A DNA stretch of 27,034 nucleotides from the IMG/VR virus record IMGVR_UViG_3300010885_014609, positions 1 through 27,034 of that record; one strand, written 5' to 3'. The notes beneath the pieces are model-generated. The model saw nothing but the letters and a program-made list of their open reading frames with translations, was not told the DNA's origin and did no database searches. Below are positions 16,455-23,975 of this stretch, in pieces; the stretch's first letter is position 1, and each line of letters starts with the position of its first letter. The translations under genes and the position numbers were made by a program. This DNA comes from a virus.

Positions 16455-17173
16455 AACCTATTATATTAATTCCTATGGCCGGCAATGGAACTAGATTTTC
16501 TACAGCAGGTTATAAGTTACCAAAACCATTAATAGATGTAGACGGTAAACCCATGATAGAAAGGGTAGTTAACTGTTTTAACAGTATAGACGCAGACTAC
16601 ATTTTTATTGTACAACAAAATCATATTGACAATTATGACATTGATAAACGATTAGAGTCCATAAAACCGAATAGTACCATAGTTAGTACAGGTGCAGGAG
16701 TAACAGAAGGTGCTGCCTGCACAATACTTTTGGCAACAAAATTTATTAACAACGATAGACCCCTGATCGTTGTTAATTCAGATAATTTAGTCGAATGGAA
16801 AGTTGACCTAAATGAATTTACAGAAAGTAATTCAGACGGATTAATATTGACACACTACGCAACAGAACCAATCTGGAGTTTTGTTAAATTAGATGATAGC
16901 GGATACGTAAGTGAGGTAGCTGAAAAGAAACCAATAAGCTCTTTAGCTACATCCGGAGTTTATATCTGGAAACAGGGTAAGAATTTTGTTAAAGCTGCTA
17001 ACCAAATGATCGATAAAAATATTCGAACAAATAATGAGTTTTACGTTGCTCCAGTGTTTAATGAAAATATATTACTTGGTCATAAAATATCAACAGTATT
17101 GACAAGAATGTGGGGTCTAGGTACACCTGAAGAATTAGAAAAGTTTTTGTCTACCAACATTCTAAATAATTAA
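16451..17173 (+). CDS. sugar nucleotidyltransferase (NTP_transferase family)
   Basis: The 240-aa enzyme opens with MKPIILIPMAGNGTRFSTAG, the glycine-rich nucleotide-binding signature (G11-N-G-T-R15-F), followed by YKLPKPLIDVDGKPM with the expected Lys25. VVNSDNLVEW (Asp111) is the metal-binding site. This is the fold of enzymes that couple NTP and a sugar-phosphate, or phosphocholine-type phosphates, to make an activated donor. Which NTP and sugar are used cannot be read here. It follows the HAD hydrolase by ATGA and is separated by eight bases from the next radical SAM gene. Together with the glycosyltransferase-like domains it argues for glycan or phospho-substituent synthesis. Confidence 0.87.
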   Translation: MKPIILIPMAGNGTRFSTAGYKLPKPLIDVDGKPMIERVVNCFNSIDADYIFIVQQNHIDNYDIDKRLESIKPNSTIVSTGAGVTEGAACTILLATKFINNDRPLIVVNSDNLVEWKVDLNEFTESNSDGLILTHYATEPIWSFVKLDDSGYVSEVAEKKPISSLATSGVYIWKQGKNFVKAANQMIDKNIRTNNEFYVAPVFNENILLGHKISTVLTRMWGLGTPEELEKFLSTNILNN

Positions 17174-17181
17174 ATAGGTAC

Positions 17182-18357
17182 ATGAACTTACCTAATACAT
17201 TTTGTACCCTGCCTTGGATCAACTTATCTACTGACGTCAACGGATCATTAAGACCCTGTTGTAAATTTGCTCAGCCGGAAGCATCTAATGAATATCAACT
17301 TCCTAACATGAAAGAAGGATCATTAGATGTTTTATGGAATGATATTAGATACCAAACTCTAAGGCAGGCATTCTTAGATGGCAAGAAACCTAAAGAATGT
17401 CAAAGTTGTTGGGATGAAGAAGCCGCCGGCATGAACAGTTTTAGAATACAGTTTGCCAAAGATAAAAAGATTGATACCAGCAAAATGGAATTTACCCCAG
17501 TTGCTGCCAGCGGTCCAAAAGCCATGGACCTAAAACTTAATAATGTTTGTAATTTAAAATGCAGAATATGCGGTCCGCAGGCAAGTTCTACATTTTTAAA
17601 AGAATATCAAGAGCAGTATAATATTAAGATTGAAGATAGTGCCTATTGGTTATCTAATAAAATACTAGGTACAGCTAATGAACAGGTGATTAAACAGTGG
17701 GCTGATGATCTAGTGCATTTGGAGATCACCGGCGGTGAGCCTATGGCAAGTCCAGAGAACATTAAAATACTAGATTTGTTGATAAGATCTAATCGTGCTC
17801 AAAACATTTCTATATTATTGAATACTAATGGTACACTGTACAATAAAAAATTCTTAGATCTATTGGTAAATTTCAAAGAGGTTACTCTCTGTATATCTAT
17901 CGACGATCTAGGAGAGAGATTGGAATACGAAAGATATCCTACAGAGTGGACAGTTGTACAAGATAATATTAAAAAATTTATAGAGCTTAAATCTCGACAT
18001 GATAATTTATTTTTAACTCTCTGCCCAACTGTCAGTGTGTTTAATGTCTACTATCTTCCAGATTATCTAGAATGGGCCAAGACTATGAATATGTTTACCT
18101 ACTATAATATACTACACTACCCTCCTAGTCATAGTATTAAAAACTTGCCCGATGCATTAAAAGAAATAGTATCAGAAAGATTAACAGCATCGGAGTTTGA
18201 TATCGTAAAGAATTTCCTACATCTAGAGTGCGAAGGCCAAGATCTTATCAAAGAATTTATTAACAAGAATAACGTATTAGATAATTTTAGAGTACAGAAT
18301 TTTAAAACAACATTCGGAGAGTGGGGGACATTAGTTACTGGATATGCAGATGAATAA
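17182..18357 (+). CDS. twitch-domain radical SAM protein (391 aa)
   Basis: The twitch domain begins almost at residue 1: FCTLPWINLSTDVNGSLRPC gives Cys8, Cys26 and Cys27, then ECQSCWDEEAAG (Cys73, Cys76). The radical SAM motif LKLNNVCNLKCRIC has Cys123, Cys127 and Cys130, and GGEP is at 184-187. It is the nearest relative in the window of the 455-aa enzyme and lacks that protein's N-terminal extension, so it looks like the minimal architecture. AGGT precedes the ATG. Its 3' end overlaps the following radical SAM gene by 14 bases. Confidence 0.88.
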   Translation: MNLPNTFCTLPWINLSTDVNGSLRPCCKFAQPEASNEYQLPNMKEGSLDVLWNDIRYQTLRQAFLDGKKPKECQSCWDEEAAGMNSFRIQFAKDKKIDTSKMEFTPVAASGPKAMDLKLNNVCNLKCRICGPQASSTFLKEYQEQYNIKIEDSAYWLSNKILGTANEQVIKQWADDLVHLEITGGEPMASPENIKILDLLIRSNRAQNISILLNTNGTLYNKKFLDLLVNFKEVTLCISIDDLGERLEYERYPTEWTVVQDNIKKFIELKSRHDNLFLTLCPTVSVFNVYYLPDYLEWAKTMNMFTYYNILHYPPSHSIKNLPDALKEIVSERLTASEFDIVKNFLHLECEGQDLIKEFINKNNVLDNFRVQNFKTTFGEWGTLVTGYADE

Positions 18358-19498
18358 TTTAACACAAGAACAAATTCTAGCCTATAATGAAAAACGTCAA
18401 GAATTTGATCGTTCTAGAAAAATTAATACTATCAGTCCGTGTGTTGCTCCATTTAATAACATGTACTTTACTGTTGAAGGAAATGTTGCACCTTGCTGGT
18501 TATTGGTAGGACATGTTGATAAGTGGTCGTCATCGAGATCGATTAAAGATATATGGCAGGGTGAAGAATTTACCACATACAGAAACAATCTTATAAAAGG
18601 TGCATTTGAAAAAGAATGTAGAGTTTGCAAACAGAAAATAGAAGCAGACACGTGGCCCCTAGCCATGGCCTATGATGGGTTTAGTATTAAAGAATATCCT
18701 ACATTGATGGAATTAGAACTCAGTAATCAATGTAATTTAGAATGTGTTATGTGCGATGGTAGATTAAGTTCTGGTATTAGAAAGAATAGAGATAAACTGC
18801 CACCGATGCCGGCAGTTTATGATGACTCATTTGTCGAGCAGTTAAAAGAGTTTATACCGCATTTAGAAGAATTGCGATTCAACGGCGGCGAACCTTTTGC
18901 ACAAAAGATTGTTTACGACATCTGTATGCTGGTTGCAGAAATCAATCCTGGCTTGCGAATCAACATTGCTACAAATGGTACTGTATATAATAAACAGGTA
19001 AGATCTATATTGGAAAAATGTAATGTAAGTTTGAATATCAGCATCGATAGCCTAGACAAAGAGAATTACGAATCTATTCGTGTCAACGGTAACTTTGATG
19101 ACCTAATGGAAAACTTTCAAACTTTCAATAATTACTGCAAACTTAACGAAAGAGGATTGAGTGTTATGGTCAATCCTATGCGTACTAATTGGTGGGAAAT
19201 GCCCGAGTTTGTTAGGTTTACAAATGAAAACAAAGTTAACCTCTGGTATAATACAATACATCATCCCGAGCATCTTAGCATATGGAGTTTACCTAGTCAG
19301 GACCTGAGTATTATTTTACAGGCTTTAGAATTACGAGTAGAAGAACTAAAGCCTGTAAATACTGAAAATTATGTTGCTTACGGAAATTGGGAAAAATTAG
19401 ATCATTTTGTCAATAAACAAATAAAAAATTGGTACAACAAACAACAGGCAAGAGAAATCGAGTCAGATAAAAAAATAATTAAAATTAAATCAATATGA
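18344..19498 (+). CDS. divergent twitch-domain radical SAM protein (384 aa)
   Basis: The radical SAM motif LELSNQCNLECVMC gives Cys130, Cys134 and Cys137; GGEP is at 181-184. The N-terminal twitch-like region has Cys33, then APCW with Cys51 alone where the paralogues have a Cys-Cys pair, then ECRVC (Cys92, Cys95). One auxiliary ligand of the other three is therefore replaced by Trp, which could change the auxiliary cluster. A second ATG at 18350 (MNNLTQEQ) is equally possible as the start and differs by two residues; neither has a Shine-Dalgarno. The protein ends with a Lys-rich tail. The last four bases overlap the SGNH-like gene. Confidence 0.85.
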   Translation: MQMNNLTQEQILAYNEKRQEFDRSRKINTISPCVAPFNNMYFTVEGNVAPCWLLVGHVDKWSSSRSIKDIWQGEEFTTYRNNLIKGAFEKECRVCKQKIEADTWPLAMAYDGFSIKEYPTLMELELSNQCNLECVMCDGRLSSGIRKNRDKLPPMPAVYDDSFVEQLKEFIPHLEELRFNGGEPFAQKIVYDICMLVAEINPGLRINIATNGTVYNKQVRSILEKCNVSLNISIDSLDKENYESIRVNGNFDDLMENFQTFNNYCKLNERGLSVMVNPMRTNWWEMPEFVRFTNENKVNLWYNTIHHPEHLSIWSLPSQDLSIILQALELRVEELKPVNTENYVAYGNWEKLDHFVNKQIKNWYNKQQAREIESDKKIIKIKSI

Positions 19499-20355
19499 AA
19501 AAATTATTAATAAACGGATGTAGTTTTGTAGCAGGAGATGCGATCGTGTGGCACGAATATCGTATGAGCCTAGGCCAGGAATATGCTAGCGTTCCTTGGG
19601 AAACTGCATCTGTGACTCATAATAGTCTATATCAACAATATAGGCATGAATATAGGCCTAAATTTAATATGGGCGCTAAATTAATTGAAAATTTAGGATG
19701 GACTGATAAAGTTGATCTATCAGATGATGGTAGTAGCAATGATATGATTTCTATGAAAACCATAGCTTATCTATTGTCTATACCGGAAGAAGAAAGACAG
19801 CAGTTTCATGTATGTGTAGGATGGACAAGTGTTATGAGGTTAATGAAATATGTCAAAACTGCTAATGTATATGCAAATTTACATATAAATCATTTTGGAC
19901 AAACAGATCATCCAATGGTTAAGGAACTACATAATTATATTAGATATTGCTTGGTTGAAGCTTACGATGAAGATTTTTCAATGAATTATATAAAAAATGT
20001 AATACTGTTAGAAAGTTTTTTAAGATCTAATAATATAACCTATACTTTCTTTAGAAGCTTGGGTACACAGCATGATTTTAAACGAGGCGATTTTGACGTT
20101 TTCAATGAACATAATTCTAAAAATTCTCGCCTTGCTAAAGATGGAATCAGCGATATTAAAAACTGGTACAAATTTTACGATAATAGAGACAAAGCCGACT
20201 ACGATCCTATTTACGGAGTATCTTGGTGTGATTCCACTGTTCTTCGAAAACCAAATATGCTATTGCCAGCGCCTAGTGGCCACCCTAATCTAAACGCTGT
20301 AATAGATCTTGCTGGATCACTTTCTAATTTTATTAAATCTCAACAAATTTTATAA
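19495..20355 (+). CDS. SGNH/GDSL-like hydrolase
   Basis: The 286-aa protein starts MKKLLINGCSFVAGDAIVWH. NGCSF with Cys9-Ser10 is the block-I nucleophile region of SGNH-fold proteins common in phages. GSSND (79-83) could supply the block-III Asn. Near the C-terminus PSGHPNLN (His262) resembles the catalytic-His block, but the Asp usually two or three residues before that His is missing. The fold assignment is reasonable; activity is less certain. SGNH enzymes remove or transfer acyl groups, often on sugars, which fits the neighbours. It is the last gene of the rightward cassette and meets the leftward radical SAM pair tail to tail with a six-base overlap. Confidence 0.65.
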   Translation: MKKLLINGCSFVAGDAIVWHEYRMSLGQEYASVPWETASVTHNSLYQQYRHEYRPKFNMGAKLIENLGWTDKVDLSDDGSSNDMISMKTIAYLLSIPEEERQQFHVCVGWTSVMRLMKYVKTANVYANLHINHFGQTDHPMVKELHNYIRYCLVEAYDEDFSMNYIKNVILLESFLRSNNITYTFFRSLGTQHDFKRGDFDVFNEHNSKNSRLAKDGISDIKNWYKFYDNRDKADYDPIYGVSWCDSTVLRKPNMLLPAPSGHPNLNAVIDLAGSLSNFIKSQQIL

Positions 20356-22872
20356 TTTTTGAAATAACATCATATTATCCACTGTTTTGATCAGTTTACA
20401 TTTTGTATTGATATATTCTTTAGAAATATCTCCTATGTTGTAAGTATGCACAGCTATATACTTGTTTTCTTTCACATAGGGAATCCATTTAGTTAAATTA
20501 TCAATAGATGGATGTTTAATAATACACAGATCAACTGGTGTGCTCCATTCTTCCTGTAATAATTTAATATTTTTAAATTTTTCAGTATTGCGCTTCCATA
20601 CTAAGAAACCACTAGGATCATTTTTAAAATCAGAGTAAATTCCTGCTAGGTATGTTTCTGCTACATCTGTAGATTCGTTCACTTCTCTGCACACATCAAA
20701 CAATTGCTCTTGAACATATGACGTTGAATTATTAAATTCATCATATAATCCGTTTCCATTAAATGATCCTACACTGTAAATGTGAACAGTTGAATTATTA
20801 TGTGCAAGAATTGCAGAAATTCCACCCATTCCTGAATCAACATCGACTACTATATCATCTTGGGATAATGTTTTAGAAAAATTTGCTAGAAATAATCTTT
20901 CTGATACTGAAATAGAAGAAAAACAAGAAGCTAAAGGTAATGTGCCTTTATCTATCGATTGTTGTTTTATGAAAAATATCTTTTTAACTTTGGTCTTGGA
21001 AGATTCGCTCCATTTATCTGCAATATTAAATGCATAGGCAAATCCAGGAGTATCGACTACATCTCTAAAATTGTTTATAAACTTGTATACTCCTGATGCA
21101 GAATAATTTCCAGTGTCATCTATTTTAAATCTAATGGTGCCTGTAAAATCGTTTGTTTCTGGAACTAGAGCAAATATAAAATCTTTATGATCAAGTTCTT
21201 TATTGAAATTAATATTGATTTCGAATCCGCCTCGGGCCCTCCATAACATACGTAGTAGTCCAAACACCTCGTTCATTACACTATCGGCAAATTGGCCATG
21301 GCCTGACTTAATAATATTAAAATCAAAATCTTCGTATTCGATATGATTGCTGATATATTCTGAATCGAATTTAACACTAAAATGATCAGTGATGTTACCA
21401 ACACTGTGTACATTTGCTAAAGTCCCACCATATTCTTTGCATATATGTAACCATATGTGCATTAGTTTAATTCTAATCTGCCTATGTAATTTTGTATTGG
21501 TAAGATCTTTGGTATACCAACCACCCAGCCAAGGCTGGTCTCTATGGTTTAAATTGTATTTTTCTCTGTTGTCATAGTCTGAACCAAAATTATCTCCTAG
21601 TCCCGGACCGGGACTAACTGCATAAATTCTTGCCCTATGATTCCACAGCATGTTAAAACTATGTGCAAATGCTTCTATATCTTCGCCCGGTGCGCCAATA
21701 ACCCAACAGGCAGATACTTTCATACCTACTATATGTGAGTCAATAATATTTTGATTGATTTCAGCAACTGTGTTTTTCTTATTGATTGCTTTCAATACTT
21801 TATCGCTACCTGTTTCAATTCCGTAGTTAAACCCTTGGCAACCTGCATCAGCCATTAATTGATAAAATGCTAGATCCATACGACCGTCACATCGTGCATA
21901 TCCCCACCAATTAATTCCCAATTTGCGTTTAACTAATTCCTCGCAGAACCTTTTAAATTCTTTTAGACTGCCATTCATTAGACTATCAACAAATGACACA
22001 AATGTAATGCCATATCGACTAACCTGATATTCTAACTCGTCGACAACAGTTGTTGCTCCCCTATCCCTAAATTTCCAATAGTATACTTCTGTGCAGTAGC
22101 TACACTTGGCAATACATCCTCTACTGATTTCTGCACAGATGGATCCTTTGCCCCAGTACTTGTCTAAATCGAAATCTGAGTAATCCGGATAAGGTAAGCT
22201 GTCGATATCAATGCGAGTATCACTGTATAAACTTCCTACTGCCTGTTGTGCAGGTCTAATACCATTTTCCCAATCATTTAAAAAGTCTAAGATATTTTGT
22301 TCACTTTCTCCAACAAAGTAATAATCCACACCTTTAGGTACATTAAATTTTTCTTCATGACATTGTGGCCCTCCCATGAGGATAGTTATATCAGGCCGAA
22401 CTTTTTTAATTTCAGCAATCATCCATTTGGTTGCTGTAAAATTTGTGTAGTAGGTGCTGAACCCAATGATGTCAACATCGTCAGCGAGCAAGGTTGCTAA
22501 GTATGTTTTTAAAATAGGTTCATAAGTAGGGTGTATTCTTGCATAATATTCTTTTTCATCTTGCCACCACCAATAATTAGCACCGTTCCATGCATCATGT
22601 AAATCTGGATTCTTTTCTTTTAATGCATAATGGGATTCTACGTTAAAATCGTATACTTTAGTAAGATAACCTGCTTCTCTAACTAAACTAGATAATCGTG
22701 CTAGGTTGTAAGGTGGCATATAGATTGCCCAACTTCCTAATACGCATAGTGTAAATTTTGTTTTTCTTGTAGCATTAAAAACGTTTACAGATTTAACATT
22801 TAACCTTGGTTTACGAACTGCATTTTTTGGAATTAAATTTTCTGCGATCCATGTATCTTTATCCATTGCCAT
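20350..22872 (-). CDS. B12-binding-type radical SAM protein with methyltransferase-like tail
   Basis: In the 840-aa product, residues about 38-200 form a cobalamin-binding-like Rossmann domain (CVLGSWAIYMPPYNLARL; VDIIGFSTYYTNF; ILMGGP; VGESE). The radical SAM domain follows with RGCIAKCSYC: Cys253, Cys257, Cys260. Typical downstream features are YGIETGSDKVLKAINK and VIGAPGED. Residues about 500-640 are unassigned. Residues about 655-835 look like a class I methyltransferase fold (DIVVDVDSGMGGISAILAHN, VHIYSVGSF). B12-radical SAM enzymes often methylate unactivated carbons or rearrange rings. The canonical DxHxxG cobalamin motif is not visible, so cobalamin may bind base-off or not at all. 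The start follows the upstream gene's TAA directly. Confidence 0.82.
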   Translation of the reverse strand: MAMDKDTWIAENLIPKNAVRKPRLNVKSVNVFNATRKTKFTLCVLGSWAIYMPPYNLARLSSLVREAGYLTKVYDFNVESHYALKEKNPDLHDAWNGANYWWWQDEKEYYARIHPTYEPILKTYLATLLADDVDIIGFSTYYTNFTATKWMIAEIKKVRPDITILMGGPQCHEEKFNVPKGVDYYFVGESEQNILDFLNDWENGIRPAQQAVGSLYSDTRIDIDSLPYPDYSDFDLDKYWGKGSICAEISRGCIAKCSYCTEVYYWKFRDRGATTVVDELEYQVSRYGITFVSFVDSLMNGSLKEFKRFCEELVKRKLGINWWGYARCDGRMDLAFYQLMADAGCQGFNYGIETGSDKVLKAINKKNTVAEINQNIIDSHIVGMKVSACWVIGAPGEDIEAFAHSFNMLWNHRARIYAVSPGPGLGDNFGSDYDNREKYNLNHRDQPWLGGWYTKDLTNTKLHRQIRIKLMHIWLHICKEYGGTLANVHSVGNITDHFSVKFDSEYISNHIEYEDFDFNIIKSGHGQFADSVMNEVFGLLRMLWRARGGFEININFNKELDHKDFIFALVPETNDFTGTIRFKIDDTGNYSASGVYKFINNFRDVVDTPGFAYAFNIADKWSESSKTKVKKIFFIKQQSIDKGTLPLASCFSSISVSERLFLANFSKTLSQDDIVVDVDSGMGGISAILAHNNSTVHIYSVGSFNGNGLYDEFNNSTSYVQEQLFDVCREVNESTDVAETYLAGIYSDFKNDPSGFLVWKRNTEKFKNIKLLQEEWSTPVDLCIIKHPSIDNLTKWIPYVKENKYIAVHTYNIGDISKEYINTKCKLIKTVDNMMLFQKL

Positions 22873-23916
22873 TTATTTTCTATCTCCAAATAGTATGTAG
22901 TCTTCTTTAGTGTAACCGTCCATCACCTCACTGCCAGATTTAAGATTAGGTTGACTATTTTTGTTATCTAACCCGCCTCGAATAGGAACAATCGCCCAGG
23001 TGCAATAGTCTGTAAAATGTGGTAATGTTTTAAGTTCTTCTTCTAATAATAGTGCTTCCTCTCTGTTGTGGGGAGCCATCATAAACTTGACTTCTAGGTG
23101 TCCGCAACCTGCCACTGTTGCTTTTTCGTGTGCTACTGCTTCAACTACTTTGACAAATTTGGCCCTATCATAGAACTCGAAGTGTACACTAAGGTTAAGA
23201 TCACCGTAGTGAATAACTTCTCTATAATAATCAGGTAGTCGACTTCCGTTGCTGTGCAGGCTAACATGGTGCCCCATTACGTTTAGATACCGTAGCCAAT
23301 CCAAAAAGTTTTTGTTGGCAGTAGGCTCGCCACCGCTGATGATAAAGTTAACACTTTCGCCTTTGGTAAAATGTTTTTCCAAATTGTGAGTGGCATGCAT
23401 TAGTTCTTCTAAGGTCTTGTGCCTATCAGTGTTATTATGTATCCACGGCCAGCAGTATGAACAATCGTAATTACATCTACGGCTAATTTCCCAGTAGATT
23501 TGTTTTTGTTTACTGGCATGCGTTCGTTCCATAGCAACAAAATCTGTTAGATTGTTGTTACGAAGTTCTGGTTGTGTGTCTAGTCCTTGGCCCTTGCGAA
23601 GCATCGGCATAAATTCTATTTTTTGTACTTTAGGGATAAAGAGATCTGCACCACAGCTACAGTTATTTCTTGTGCAGTCAATCCACGATTCGGGTACCCT
23701 AAAGTCTTCAAAAACATTACCAAGAGGTCCGCCAACCCTACAACTAGCTGTCCATACTCCGCCATCCATATCGATGAATAGGCTGTCTACTCCGGCCCCG
23801 CATTTCCATCCTGTGATATAATTTAGTTTAGCACCGACTAATTCATCTGTACTCCAATCTCTCCATGTGCCGTCTTGGGCGTATGTTCGAATTGGTTTGC
23901 CGGGAGTTTGGTCCAT
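22873..23916 (-). CDS. radical SAM protein with N-terminal auxiliary Cys domain
   Basis: The 347-aa protein has an N-terminal auxiliary domain with Cys39, Cys59, Cys81, Cys86 and Cys88 (GWKCGAGVDSLFID; SCRVGGPLGNV; NNCSCG). The radical SAM domain follows: ISRRCNYDCSYC gives Cys148, Cys152 and Cys155; GGEP is at 195-198. The auxiliary domain matches the C-terminal end of the 938-aa protein in residues and spacing, so one is a permuted version of the other. The C-terminus stops soon after VPIRGG and LFGDRK, short of where the auxiliary domain sits in the 938-aa relative. AAGGA and a CATAAATA octamer lie upstream. It is co-transcribed with the 840-aa gene. Confidence 0.85.
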   Translation of the reverse strand: MDQTPGKPIRTYAQDGTWRDWSTDELVGAKLNYITGWKCGAGVDSLFIDMDGGVWTASCRVGGPLGNVFEDFRVPESWIDCTRNNCSCGADLFIPKVQKIEFMPMLRKGQGLDTQPELRNNNLTDFVAMERTHASKQKQIYWEISRRCNYDCSYCWPWIHNNTDRHKTLEELMHATHNLEKHFTKGESVNFIISGGEPTANKNFLDWLRYLNVMGHHVSLHSNGSRLPDYYREVIHYGDLNLSVHFEFYDRAKFVKVVEAVAHEKATVAGCGHLEVKFMMAPHNREEALLLEEELKTLPHFTDYCTWAIVPIRGGLDNKNSQPNLKSGSEVMDGYTKEDYILFGDRK

Positions 23917-23934
23917 GTTTTTTTCCTTGTGCTA

Positions 23935-23942
23935 TATTTATG
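23935..23942 (-). promoter_or_regulatory. late promoter-like octamer for the leftward radical SAM pair
   Basis: On the minus strand CATAAATA matches seven of eight bases of the T4-type late promoter. It ends 18 bases before the ATG at 23916 and is followed by AAGGA. It lies two bases from the divergent octamer at 23945. Confidence 0.5.
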
Positions 23943-23944
23943 TC

Positions 23945-23952
23945 AATAAATA
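23945..23952 (+). promoter_or_regulatory. late promoter-like octamer for the cytidylyltransferase operon
   Basis: AATAAATA matches seven of eight bases of the T4-type late promoter, 23 bases before the ATG at 23976. A TATAAT hexamer lies between (23957-23962), but I see no good -35 at the right distance, so the late-type reading is preferred. Confidence 0.5.
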
Positions 23953-23975
23953 CTGCTATAATAAAAGATAAGCAC

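Noticed and set aside
10202-23916. The radical SAM genes as a classical RiPP cluster with a precursor peptide
   Set aside because: No short Cys-, Gly- or Lys-rich peptide gene and no leader-binding (RRE) domain or peptidase could be seen beside them. The sugar enzymes favour another substrate, though structural proteins as substrates remain open.
22873-23916. The short C-terminus of the 347-aa radical SAM protein as a frameshift or truncation
   Set aside because: The stop is followed directly by the next gene's ATG in a normal operon junction, and the missing auxiliary domain is present at the N-terminus instead.
23865-23975. Upstream extension of the cytidylyltransferase gene from 23865
   Set aside because: The extra 37 codons cover the divergent promoters and the start of the opposite gene and do not resemble the family, whose first strand begins at MRKIVLV.
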